A stretch of 64,000 nucleotides of DNA from Mycteria americana (lineage: Eukaryota; Chordata; Aves; Ciconiiformes; Ciconiidae). The stretch's first letter is position 1; the number at the start of each line of letters is the position of its first letter. The stretch covers positions 124,001 through 188,000 of the forward strand of contig NC_134379.1 of assembly GCF_035582795.1 (NCBI RefSeq), written 5' to 3'. Positions 12,037 to 24,778 of this stretch are shown here, piece by piece. The notes beneath the pieces are model-generated. The model was given only the letters and a program-made list of their open reading frames with translations, searched no databases and was not told the origin of the DNA. Both the position numbers and the translations under genes were made by a program.

Positions 12037-15000
12037 TTATAAGGTAATAGAGAAAAAGGCATGGAGAGGATTGAGAAAAGCTACAGGTCAAAGAAGGGGA
12101 GAGAAAAGGCAAGCTATTGAAACAAGCAAGGAAAAATGGTATTTCACTTTCTCTCTCAGTGTCTCTTGGGGGGAGGAAGGATGGTGACACTTAACAAAGG
12201 ATGGAAAGGTCAGCTAAAACTTACCAAGTTGCTAGATCATTGTGAGAAGAAAGGGAGCCTATCCCCTTCCTCAACTGGGCAGAACAACTCCACGATCAGT
12301 GGGCTGCACTCCCCTACTCTTCTTATACCAGTTTCATCCAGGTACAGCCCCACCAGCTTTGGAGGGCTACCTCCTCTGGCCGATGGGAGTAAACAGACAG
12401 GCATCCATTTTCAGATGCTGGCTAGTGGGAAAAGATAGGCATGATCCCAGGCTTCCCTGCAGAGGAGTAACTTCCAAAGGGTGGAATGTGGAAAGTCCTC
12501 TGATATATCAGCTTGTTTTCTGCAATGCTTAATTGTATTCCAAATGTAAAAGTCATCAACAGTGCTGTCCAGGAAGATCAGTTCACAGAACCCAATAACA
12601 TATCTGAGCTACTATGGAGTAGGAACCTACTTCTTTCTTTATATGATCCTGGCTTTTTAAAGAAGCCTTACAGCAAACTGAAGTCACATCCACTTCCTGT
12701 CACCCCAGTTTTGGCAGAAGAGTGTAAAGGACCTTTAAGCCTCAGTAGTCCCAGAGATTCAATAGCTTGCCCAATTATTGCTGGAAAGTCAGTGGCAGAG
12801 GGAAGACCAGAGCCCAGTTGCTAGTCCCTGCTCTGACTGGTCTGCTAACATGACTGAAAAGAGTCTCAAGGAACTAAAACAGTTCATAAAATAAAACAAA
12901 CTTACAAATTACGTCCAAAGGGGAACAAATCTGAAGTAAGGAAATCTGACACTTACCCTATGCAACTGTACTGCACAATTGATTTTAAGGGCTCCGGAAT
13001 TATGACTGCAGTGTGCTATGTGGATTGGCACGCGACACACTGGCAAATCACATTGAGGGCACTGGCAATCTTTTTGTGTGTGCACTTGCCTTCTGGTAGT
13101 AATCATGTTTCACAGAGTAAGTGCAAAGCCTCTGGTCTTTTGCATGTGCGTTGATGTGGTTTGCACTTGCTTTGGCACTGCACGTCTACGTTTCTTGTGT
13201 CACGCTGAAGTACAGCAAAACACTTGAGTATCTGTCTTTAAGAACAAAGCCAATTAGATGCAAATTTGGACACAGGTGTATGCATCTTTTTGAGTCGGAG
13301 TTCAAGTGGACACATACGCATTTCAGTGATGCGGTCATTCCCTCTGCTTTGCCTGATGCTGTGAAGCTGCCCACTTAATCCAGTGCTTTTACAAACGGTA
13401 TTTTTCAGCTCTGCTTTGACGCTGCCAGTCATTATAGTATGTTTTAAACACATATGCTGATTAATCCAAACTGTCTTGTTGGGAGCAACCTAAAACTTTG
13501 AATCTTGTTCTCTAACTTCTTCTCCTCATTGGTTAGAGGATTAATTTTGGAATACAAATGACAGCAAGCAGGAGTGAGCCGTGGAAGATGCCAGGCACCA
13601 CTTGCTGGCATAGGGAACGTTCCCCCTGTGGAAGGCTTGAGCTGTCTTGCAGGTTGCTGCTTAAACTCTGGTAGCCTGGAACCTGTCAGAGGAAGGGGAA
13701 AGAAGCAATGTGGGCTGGCAAAGTATCACATCCTAACAGCTGGCCATGTATCCTGGCGGTTGGTCATAGTCATCAAGATTCCAAGCCTAAACCTGTGAAT
13801 GTGCCAAGAGCTGATGGGTTAAGCTGGTGGTTAGGATGGCATGCTGCCTTATGCATGGTGCCAGTGTTACAAGTACTTCTTCTATTATAGGAGTACTGAG
13901 AGCTCCCAGTTATGCCGGATGCCACCTAGTAATTCACGGGGTAAAAAATAGTCTGTGACCAAAACAGCTGACCATCATATTCAGCAAGACAGTCAACGGA
14001 AGGTGCCTTACCTGAGGGGATGTTATTAGCTGTATTCTGCATATAGGGGAACTGAGGTAGAGGAGGGATGAAGATGACTAGCGCAGGGAGGATGTCTCTG
14101 ACAGAGTGGTTGAAGCGACTCAGGCTACCACATTAAGCAGTTATGCCTGTAGTTTTAGAAGCATCTGGCCTGGCATGAAAAATAAGAAAACTGCTGTCTT
14201 GAAAATGAGTAAGAAAGAAACATTTCCCACCCTTAATGCATTGCACCTCTACGTCCAGTTTGTACAGTGCATTTTGGACTCCTTCAGAACCAATTCTTGG
14301 TGGTGGTTGTTGTTAGTATGAAAAGGTGCTTTCTATAATGTCAGGACTGCTTCTTGCAGGAAAAGCCTGATGTGGCATCCCGTACATCACTGGCAAATCT
14401 GCTACTGACTTGGCCAGCAAGATCTCACCCAAGCCATCTTTACAAAGCACAGCATCTGGCAATGAGCAGAAGCTGGTTGATTGTTTTCTTTTTTTTAGCC
14501 AGCTTCCCAGTACAGAGTGGAAAATGGCCAACCGCGTCAGAATCGACAGAGGACAAGAAGATGTGAGGATGGGGCTTGGCAAAGAACAAATGGGCAAAAG
14601 CGAAGATACTGCCACATGACCTACTTCCTGCAGGGAAAATCGATTCCCAGCTGGAATGCCAGGGAGAGGAATAGCAATGTTTTTTGGCATATAAATTGCA
14701 GTCAGGACTAGGATAAGCTGAGGAAGGACTGGCATAATTTGAAGAGCATTTACTTTGTCAGAGGAATATAAACAATAATGTTCTTCCATTGCAGATCCAA
14801 TGCAGACTTGCTGCAAAATTGGCTCATGAACTGCCCTCGCACAGGAGTAACACTTGTCAGTATGAAGTGCACACCCATGCAGACACTTGGTTTAAACATT
14901 AGAGAAACCTTTTGCTAAGGGCCGATTGCCAGAAGGGACAGAATTTGTGACATCCTTTCTCTGGACTTAAACCCTTAAACAATAAACACTCATGCGGTAA

Positions 15001-18000
15001 GCCTTTCTATGGGAGTCTTCTACAAAAGAAGGCATTTTGCAGGTGACTGGGAAATGGAGAGTCAGCAGGAGGATGAGCAGATGCCTGCTGGGATAAAAAG
15101 TCTGGCATGTTTTTCCTCTGAAACTTTCAAGTGTTCCCGTGTGCTTGCCACCTGGCTGTATTTGAAGGTCATCTGTTTGCAGGAAGACAGCAGATTCTGT
15201 GGAAATCGGGTATGTCCTGGCTCCTCTCTGAACTTCTCCATTTGCCAGTCCTTGTCAGGCCACCGTTTGCTAAGGCGAAGTGTCCGTACCTGCAAAACTC
15301 AGTCATTAATGTTGCAGAATTAGGAGCCCTGAACTGAGTTCTCTTTGAGGTTAGCCACTGTGCTTCTGCTCTGCCCCAGCAATGGCAGAAAAACAATGAT
15401 TCAAAAATACTCTGAGGATTTTCCTCACCAGAGGGAGGCAACACAGACTGACCTGTTAGTCTGTGCAGAAAAACCAACGACAGCTTTACCTTCAGCTTTT
15501 AGCTGGAGATAGCACTTCCTTGCCAAGTGGAAAAGGCACGTATAAGAAGGGATTAAGCATCTGTGGGCAACACTAAATTTATTCTCACAGCCCAATTTAA
15601 GAGTAAGTGGAATGCAGATGGGATAGACCCATATGTACCGAAACGCCAGGTGCTTATACAACACCACACACGTCCATTCCTCATCCTACTGCCTGCTCTT
15701 CAGTGCTTCGTTTTAGCTTCTGTTCTCACTTCTTTAATCCTCTGTTGCTTTCAGTACCAAGACCCTGAGGATCCTGCTTTATTCTCGCTGCTCTTTTGGT
15801 GGTGGCAGTGGAGAGCGGTAGTGGAGAGATACAGTCTTAGTCTCTTCACAAGCAGAATTTTGGCTGGCAGCAGTACAGAGGTTTCCAGTACCAGGACTGT
15901 CCAGCGCCTGTCACAGCACACCCTTTAGACTCTTTTGATGGCAGAGAACAAGGCCTTTGGTCACTTTACAGAATTTAAGGTATGGTTTTCAAGCTGTTGA
16001 GGAGAGGGAAAGGGAGAGGGAGAGGCAGACTCTCCCTGGGAAGCAACGTACCACAGGAGATAAATGGCTCCTGCTCCAGCCAGATAAAAGGCACAAGTAA
16101 CTACGTGAGAACAAAAGATAGAAAGAGACATGGAAAACATGAGTGTGGCCGAGGCTGGTGACAGCATTGTTCTCTGACACCTTGCCGAAAGCAGCCTTCC
16201 CACAGAGAAAACATTTTCCACCCCAGTGGGTAGCTGTCAGAGAATACAGCAGTTGCATCTCACCGCCATTCTTGAAGGAAAGCATCTCTTCTCTGATTAT
16301 TTTTTTTTTCCAAGGCAGGGACAGCTTCCCTGCTGGCATCGATCCCTGCCGCCCTATTGGTTTATGAAGCTTTGCCAGTGTGGTGAGAGCTGTGTCTGCC
16401 GTTGGAAGTTACTGGGCAATGAGGTATCACAAATTTGCTGTGCGCTAATTAATCAGCATGCCTTGTGCAGGGTGAGACTGAGGAACTGACTCCATTCAAG
16501 GGTAGTCTTACTGCATGCTAAGAACCAGACTAGCTGCTCACTGCTGCCCAGTGGAAGTGGTCTTCTTCCTTTCCCAGTTGCTGCTCTGAGTACTACCCAG
16601 TTCTTTCCTTCTCCTTCCATTGGCTCCTGGGCTCTTCAGACTCTATTCTGGGCTGACTCAGCTTACTAGCCCAGAAGAGAGCAAATCTGTTTCTTTTTTA
16701 CTTGGACTGTTTTCTGCTGGATTAAACGATTGAATTGGCTCATGAAGTGTTCTGATGAACCTGGAGCCGGTGTGACACAAACAGTGGGAGTGAGGATGGT
16801 AACAGGGGACTTGGCTGTCCATCTCAGCCACAGTGTACCGTTAGATCAGATCAGCTCTATCATCTCTCTTAACCCCATGAGTGTCTGTATAAGGAATAGG
16901 TGTAGAATATACTGTATGCTGCACATTCATGACCTCCCTCACTCTGAATGAACTTCCTTTTAGATGGGAGTTCCTTCCTTTGAGAAGGGTGTGCTTTTCA
17001 GGTCAAATTGCAGAGGAGGATCTTTTTTTGATTACTCCTAGGCGCGTTCACATCAAATTTCTGTCTTTTTCATTGTCTTCTCTGCGTTGTCATGTACTTC
17101 AGAGGGGATGGAAGAGAAAGGCTGCTATATTGCGTCTGTTCTGCAGAGCAATAAGATCCATCTATCCTTTTCTCACCTGTGTTGGCAACCACCCAGAGTC
17201 TTAGTCTCCTGAAAACACAGGGAAGTGTATGTGAGTTTTATGCTGGTCCCTGAAGGCCAAGGGAGTGTGTCCTTTAGAAGACTGCTCTTAACAAACCTGT
17301 AAGCAGAGGAGCTTGACTTCATGGACAGTAATAGGGTCATCAGCGGAGATAAAGCTCTATCAGTAAATGATACTATAACCTAGGAGAACTTTCTAGTTGC
17401 TCTGGAGTTTGTCAAGCCTCTAACCTTAACGTGCACTTTGCCAGTTTGAGCCCTGAAAGCAAAGGAAAAAAAATTGGCCAGTTTTACACTGGAACTGGAG
17501 AAATGAGTGGAACTATGTTGCCTTGTGTGTGATGGAAGTAACTGATGAGGAAATTATCAGAATGTATCTTTTCGCTGAGGAAAGAGGTTTTGCACTCTTA
17601 CAATATGGCTTTCCAGGTGTCCCTGTCTTGCAGACCCATCTTTCCATTTCACATGTCTCACATGGTCTCTTTCCTCATGCCTGAGAGCATTGCTCTGAGC
17701 TCCTCCTTATTTCAAAGGCTTTTGATGACCAAAAAGGACATGGAAGATGCATATGGGCCAGGAGCACTTGGAATCCTTGAATCAATGTATCGTGTCTCAT
17801 TGTTTTCATTACTGTCTCAATTTTGCTTTTCCAATTGGGAAGGAAGCCAAAAATGGAAAGAATGTGTGTTGGGAAAGGGAGATGTTGATCCCGTGGGTTA
17901 CTTACAATGCACAGGTTTGCCCTATCCCTGCTCGTTATCTGGGCCACAGGCCAAATGTTTGGTTGATACAAATCTGCATAATTCCAAAGCACTGTGTTAA

Positions 18001-18324
18001 TTTATGTGCTTTATTACAATACCATTGAATAAGAGCATATTTATCTTTAGTAAACTATCTGATAGCATGATAAATCCAGTCATCTTTTCAGAGAAGCTAC
18101 CCTAGCTCCAGCCATGATATTTATCAGAGCAAGCAAGAACAGCCACACAGTTTTGCATGTCTGGCTTTCTTCTTGAGCCTGTCTCCTATTTGGGTCAAAT
18201 CACATCATACGCAGGAAGGTTTGGAAGGATACAAAAAAATAATCCGATATCGGGGTAGTAATTCCAATTTAGTATCCTCTGGCAAATAAGGGGGGGAAAT
18301 GAACGGTTCCACAGTTATTTTCAG
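12037..18324. other. Non-coding stretch, no gene recognised
   Basis: No exon-like conserved peptide was found. The longest open frames (14313-14816 minus, 167 residues; 17545-18000 plus, 151 residues) have no recognisable domain and unremarkable composition. A purine-rich GGGAGA tract lies near 16000-16030. Confidence 0.55.
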
Positions 18325-19875
18325 TACTCATACGTAAGTCTATCGGACCTGACGAGATGCATCCCAGAGTCCTGAGGGAATTGGCTGCTCTAGTTGCCAA
18401 GCCACGCTCCATGATATTTGAAATGCCGTGGCAGTCAGGTGAAGTCCCCGGTGACTGGAAAAAGGGAAACACTCATTTTTAAAACAGGTAGCAAGGAGGA
18501 CTCTGGGAACTACCAACCTGTCAGCCTCACCTCTGTGCCTGGGAAGATCATGGAACAGATCCTCCTAGAAGCTGTGCTAAGGCACATGGAGGACAGGGAG
18601 GTGATTCGAGACAGCGAGCATGGCTTCACCAAGGGCCAGTCCTGCCTGACCAACCTAATGGCCTTCTATGATGGAGTGACTACATCAGTGGACAAGGGAA
18701 GAGCTACAGATGTCGTCTATCTGGACTTCTGTAAGGCCTTTGACACGGTCCCCCACAACATCCTTCTCTCTAAATTGGAGAGTTATGGATTTGATGGGTG
18801 GACTGTTCAGTGGATGAGGAATTGGTTAGATGGTCACATGCAGAGGGTAGTGGTCAGCAGCTCAATGTCCAGATGGAGATTGGTGACAAGTGGTGTCCCT
18901 CAGGGGTCCGTATTGGGACCAGTACTGTTTAATATCTTCATCAATGACAGACAGTGGCATCGAGTGCACCCTCAGCAAGTTTGCAGACACCTAGCTGAGT
19001 GGTGCGGTTGACATGCCTGAAGGATGGGATGCCATCCAGAGGGACCTGGACAAGCTCGAGAAGTGCGCCCATGTGAACCTCCTGAGGTTCAACAAGGCCA
19101 AGTGCAGGGTCCTGCAGCTGGGTCAGGGTAATCCCCAGTATCAATACAGGCTTGAGGGATGAAGGGATTGAGAGCAGCCCTGCGGAGAAGGACTTGGGCG
19201 TACTGGTGGATGAAAAGCTGGACGTGAGCTGGCAATGTGCGCTCGCAGCCCAGAAGGCCAACCATATCCTGGGCTGCATGAAAAGAAGTGTGGCCAGCAG
19301 GTCGAGGGAGGTGATCCTGCCCCTCTGCTCTGCCCTGGTGAGACCCCACCTGGAGTATTGTGTCCAGCTCTGGAGTCCTCAGCACAGGAAAGACATGGAC
19401 CTGTTGGAGCGGGTCCAGAGAAGGGCCACAAAAATGATCAGAGGGATGGAACACCTCTCCTACGAGGACAGGCTGAGAGAGTTGGGGTTGTTCAGCCTGG
19501 AGAAGAGAAGGCTCCAGAGAGACCTTACTGCAGCCTTTCAGTACTTAAAGGGGGCTTATAAGAAAGATGGGGACAGACTTTTTAGCAGGGCCTGTAGCGA
19601 TAGGACAAGGGGTAATGGTTTTAAATTAAAAGAGGGCAGATTTAGACTAAATATAAGGAAGAAATTTTTTACCATCAGGGTGGTGAAACACTGGAACAGG
19701 TTGCCCGGAGAGGTGGTAGATGTCCCATCCCTGGAAACGAATTCAAGGTCAGGCTGGATGGGGCTCTGAGGAACCTGATCTAGTTGAAGATGTCCCTGCT
19801 TATTGCAGGGGGGTTGGACTAGATGGCCTTTAAAGGTCCCTTCCAACCCAAACTATTCTATGATTCTATGATTTT
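18325..19875 (+). mobile_element. CR1 LINE, 5'-truncated and disrupted copy B (different subfamily)
   Basis: This is a CR1 pol fragment with a TTCCAACCC...ATTCTATG octamer tail at about 19840-19875. Its reverse-transcriptase sequence differs clearly from copies A, D and F; for instance motif A reads [13 protein letters not shown]. The frame is broken: 18418-19011 encodes the region through [19 protein letters not shown], then an apparent small deletion near 18947 shifts the frame before the catalytic FADD equivalent. The frame reopens at about 19152-19769 for the C-terminal region. It is a pseudogene of pol. Its last 407 bases (19464-19870) reappear, identical by eye, in inverted orientation at 56214-56620. 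Confidence 0.92.
18418..19769 (+). pseudogene. CR1 pol pseudogene (copy B)
   Basis: Two open segments, 18418-19011 and 19152-19769, together cover the reverse-transcriptase core and C-terminus of CR1 pol. They are in different frames, and the catalytic aspartate pair lies in the out-of-frame gap, so no active enzyme can be made. The second segment includes the conserved stretches [15 protein letters not shown] and [12 protein letters not shown]. Confidence 0.85.
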
Positions 19876-22800
19876 TGCAAGGTTTTACCCAATTGCCTAG
19901 TCATTTTGACCTTAAAGAACTTAAAATATAAGACAATCGCATGCGCTGCAAAGATCAATCCAACTGCTTAAGCTCATGCACTTCCAATGTTCATTGAGTT
20001 CATTGAGTTTACTCATTACCTGTTGAGGAGCATATACCTTTTTTATAACAATGGGGGCTATCAGGACAGTGTTGAATTTGAAAATGGAAGAAGTCTCTCC
20101 TTCCCTCCCTGTGGCTAGCTGGGGAGGAGTAGACACAGTGTCAGGAGAGATCACCCCTACCAGGAACGCTTTCTGTTGTTGTGGATTCACTGCATTCTTA
20201 TCTCAATGCTTCTCTCCTGGGACGGATGAATTCTGATGCAACTGGATTCACCTCTGGCATAATAAAGACCCAGTTTTGTCCTTAGAGGCTATGGAGTGAT
20301 CCTGGGTTTTTTATTCTACTGCTGGTTTGCTTGTCTTGGGTCATTCTTTATTCATGGAATGAGCTTTCTTGTTAGCACTGAATATGGCCCTGCACCATCC
20401 CCAGCCCCAGCAACTCTGAAAACAAACCTGCCCAATAGAAGATGGGATAAGCAGCAACATTCTTGTATCCAAAAGGCTTGATCCTCCCCCTCTCTGCTCT
20501 GGTTGAAGTGAGGAGATTCTGTGTTGTGGGAGACAAGGCTCACTCTTTCTGACTTGAACAGCAGGCTTGATTCTGCTTGCTTACATGCTGCAGTGGAGTA
20601 AATCAGGAACAGCTCTGCTAGCAATGAGAAGGAGAGAAGGCGGCCAAGATTAAGAAATTTTTGTTAGATAGAGAGTTTGTAGGGACAAGGACTCTGGTCT
20701 CCCTCCATTAAGATCCTCATTCACAAAAGACGCTGGAGGAAAAAGTTGTTGATGATATATGTATGTACTGGTATGTGGGGACTTGTGTTACCACACAAAT
20801 GAGCAGAGTTGGCACAGGAGCAGAGGGGCTTGTGGTGTCAATACATAACTTGTCCCAGCAAAGAAGAGTATTTTGGGACAGCCAGCTTCTGCTGTTGAGG
20901 TGCCTCAGCCTCACAGTTTCTAGGGACAGCATTGGTTGTCCATGTCCTTTTGCCAGTGCTGCCTGGCGATGTGGTATGTCTCTCCTTATGGTGTTTTTAC
21001 TTTGGCTTACCCTTCCATCTGTGGTAAATGTGAGGATTAAAGAAAGCTTCAGTCACCAAAGCAGCAGTAACCACCCACCTGTCTAGGACATGGTGCACAG
21101 CATGTTGATGTTAGGCAGAGTCATGGCTTGTTAGTGAGGAGTGAATAAATTATACTGTTATTTCCTGGGGAATGACAGTACTCCAGTGATGTGATATGTT
21201 ACAGCCAACAAAATTGGCAGCTTGGCTTCTGCCTCTCCTGGAAAACTTTACTGTCCTTAAGGTGCTGATGTCTATAACGATGAGGAGGGCAGTTCTGCCC
21301 AGGGTTCAACTGACTTATTCTAGGTTTGTAGGGTTTTCAAGTGATAAAGCTAGTGACCTCACTGTTTCCATAATTAATCTCTCGTATATTGTAAATATGT
21401 TGTAAAATGCAAAGTGACACAGTACTGTAAGTACTTAGTTGTCATTGTCTTGTCTGCAGTGATTTGACTCTTATAAAAAAAATGATGAAGGGCTCGTTAG
21501 AAAACCCTGCGAGCCAGAATATCTGACTGTAATTGTGTATGCCTTGATAAATCCCTAGCAGCTGCTTGCTGTAATAATACCTGATTGAAGCCAATTCTGC
21601 AATGGCAGCTTTATGCTCTTACTCACAAGGTCTTTCTGAGGCTACTTGGGGAAGGAAACTGAAGCTTAGAAATAATCTTTTCTATGGGCCCAGTAGTCTA
21701 GTTGCAAGTCCAGATCTGGAAATGGGTTATTTCAATGTTTAAAGAAGGTCTGATGTGGGGATTTGTTTAAGCCCCTCTCAGGTTCTGTACCTTGATGAGA
21801 CTGTGTCAGGTGATATGCTCAATGGTGTAAAGACTCTTCTGACCACATTGTAAGTAGGTCAAAGATGGTAGAAACTAAGATTTACCTTGTCTCGCCAGGG
21901 TTTTTTTAAAGCTTTGTTGTGAATTTGAGGGTGGGGAAAGGTGCTTAGTTACCAGCTTCAGACATATGGGTCTTCTATCCACATACCAGCTACAACATGA
22001 ACAGCGTAGCCGTGAAGCTGACAGGCTGTGTGGCTTTCCTACCTTCAAAAGTTACACCATTTTATGTGTAGTGGCATATGGCATACTCTGGGGGTGCTAT
22101 TTGGACTCAAAAAAAGCAACAGAAACATATTACATTGTTATACTTCACTCCAAAGCATAAAGCAGTTCTGAGAGAAGGAGCATATTGCAGGAGTAAAAAA
22201 ATATAAAGACAAAAAAGCCAGTGAGGGCATTCGTCCATTTCAAACTTTCTCTGATTAAGGAGCATGCAAGATGTCACATTTCTGTTCCATGGTGCACTAA
22301 ATAAGCAAGGAATAAATCCTTTCCTGCAAGTACCAGACTGGCTGATTATCTCTTAAGTTCAGAGCACTGCTTTCAAAAAATAAAGATCTAAAACTGGAAA
22401 AGCAGCAGCATCTGCTTTTGCCCTTTTGGATCTCACTGCAGGATCCAGTTGACATGAACTGGTGCAATGACTTACTCTGGGGACTGTTCTTTCGAAGACA
22501 GCATCGAGACCTCATGTGCCAGTAGCACTTGTGAAACAGGCTACGCCATTTGCAAACTAGACACTTTTCAGAAATTCAGAAGGTACCATGCAAGCAGATA
22601 TTTATCTGCTTAGTGTGCAGGAATGCAGAACTTTCCATCATCTGGTGAAGGAGGAAGTGGCCTTTTCAGTACTGGAAGTAACTGAAAGTTCTGAGCATAA
22701 GGATACTGCGGTAGTTTGTAGGATGCTACCTCCCATGAACTGAGCTGGCCTGGAAGGAATGTTAAATGTGCCTGGCAAGAAGCTCTGCTCAGTTATCCTG

Positions 22801-24451
22801 AACTTCAGGGTGAGCTGAGCGTCCTAGCAACTGCTACTGTCACTTATTGGTGGGCCCTACCAAAGCCAATGGAAAGCTGCTGTGCCAAGTTGCTCAGAGA
22901 AGTGAAAGGCAGAGAAGCATCTTAGCTGCAATGGTGGTGCCCAGAGTAGAATTCGCATGATCTTGCATATCTGTGACAGCGGTGGACACCTTTTACTGGC
23001 CCTATGCAGACCATGCTTAGCATCTGGGTGAATGGCTCTGCTCTTCACATTGTGTATGATAGCATTTTTGAGACCAAATTTGGCAGTGTTGAGGTCACAG
23101 ACCAATGCTGTTTGTCTGCATCGCTATTTGTCTGTTGTCATACGCTTGTATCGTACAGGGAATAGCCTGTTGTTTGCTGGTTGTTTAGCACTAACACAAA
23201 TGGAGTTCTGGCCCATGACTGAGTTTCCCTTGTGCTATCATCATACAAATAAGTAAATAGTAATATTAAAAAGAGGGGGATCAAATGTGTTGTCTTGAGT
23301 AGAGCAGGCTGGGTATTCCAGCATGTTTCAGGCTGTGCTCAGCACCTTGGGGGATTTGGCCTTGCATGTTTTGGTGTCTGATTAAATTTTTTTGCCTTTG
23401 GGAGGAGAGATAAGAAGCTTTCACTGCTGGGCCAAAGCAGCTAAATCATGTGTTTATATATTCTACAGAACTAGAGATTTCAGGAGGCTATCAAGCATTT
23501 TCTGATTAAGGGAAGTACAGTAGGGATTTCTGTAAAAATTCCATGAAGAGAGCAGTTTGCTGTAGGGATGTTGTAGAATTCTGCCTGCAGGACAGACTAA
23601 CTTTAAACTTTCTATGCGGCAACCTGCTGTAATTAAGGTATCATGTGTTCATGGCGACCGTGTCAGCAGAGGTAAATCCAGGCATGGCTTCTCTTGTTGG
23701 GGTTGTGAGAGTAGTTGAATTGACTGTCTTGGGTTTTAGTGCAAAATGGAAGGGCCTCTAAATGGTGCTTCCATCGTAGGAGTTGAATCCTATTTGGTAA
23801 AAGGAATAAGCTCTACCCTTATGAGTAAATGAGTGGTGATATGCTAGGTGTTGCGTAAATATTTCTGTTTAGGAAAAGGGTACTCCTAACTTCCATTATG
23901 TAATATCATTACCAAAATTCAGGGTTTTCTAAGAACTGAAAGAAGGAATCCAGGTCACGCTGTCTTTAGGTGTCTTTCCGCTCTTACACTTGCAATGCAT
24001 TTAATCTCTCAAGCCTTACAGGCCTTCAGATGCAGCTGTCCAGGTGAAAAACAACTGCAGTGACCCACAGGTTTTATAAAAACATGGAAAGTAGAGGCTC
24101 TTAGTATGACAGCCCTCCACTTCTTTCCTTCCTCTCAAAATATTTCAGAAAGGCAGAAACTATATTTGGCTTTAATTTTACTGAGTAGCTGCCTTGTGTT
24201 ACAGTTTATCGCATCAGGGTTTTTGTAAGACACTGACCACTATCAGAAGTGTCTCTGTGTAAACCAATTGCAGAATAAGCCATTATCTTTACTGTGCTAC
24301 AGAATTAAGTTACGGAGCCCATGTCAAAGAGAATTAAGTATCTACAGAGTGGAATGAATCCTCACTCTGATATAATTCACAGCAAAATGCACAAAAAAAA
24401 AATTAACTCTGTATATGCCACTGGTTAATATGCTGGTGTAAATAGGTATTT
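19876..24451. other. Non-coding stretch, no gene recognised
   Basis: No supported gene, RNA or mobile element. A 9-base direct repeat (TTCATTGAG twice) lies near 19991-20008. Open frames are short and unrecognised. Confidence 0.55.
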
Positions 24452-24778
24452 CCTGAAAGGAGGTTGTAATGAGGTGGATGTCAGTCTCTTCTCCCAAGTA
24501 ACATGCGATAGAACGAGAGGAAAAAGCTTCAAGTTGCACCAGGGGAGGTTTAGATTGGATATTAGGAAAAATGTATTCACCGAAAGGGTTGTCCAGCATT
24601 GGAACAGGCTGCCCAGGGAAGTGGTGGAGTCACCATCCCTGGAGGTATTTAAAAGACATTTGGATGAGGTGCTTAGGGACATGGTGTAGTGCTGGACTTG
24701 GCAGTGTTAGGTTAACAGTTGGACTCAATGATCTTAAAGGTCTTTTCCAACCTAAACGATTCTATGAATCTATGATTC
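24452..24778 (+). mobile_element. CR1 LINE 3' fragment, copy C (CR1-J-like)
   Basis: About 330 bases match the end of copies A and D: the coding C-terminus (24474-24689, ending LDEVLRDMV and a stop), the short 3' untranslated region, and an ATTCTATG-type tail. It is strongly 5' truncated and carries no functional domain. Confidence 0.92.

Noticed and set aside
14313-14816. 167-codon minus-strand open frame
   Set aside because: No recognisable domain, no splice or promoter context; this length can occur by chance in non-coding DNA of this size.
17545-18000. 151-codon plus-strand open frame
   Set aside because: No family resemblance and no supporting signals; probably chance.
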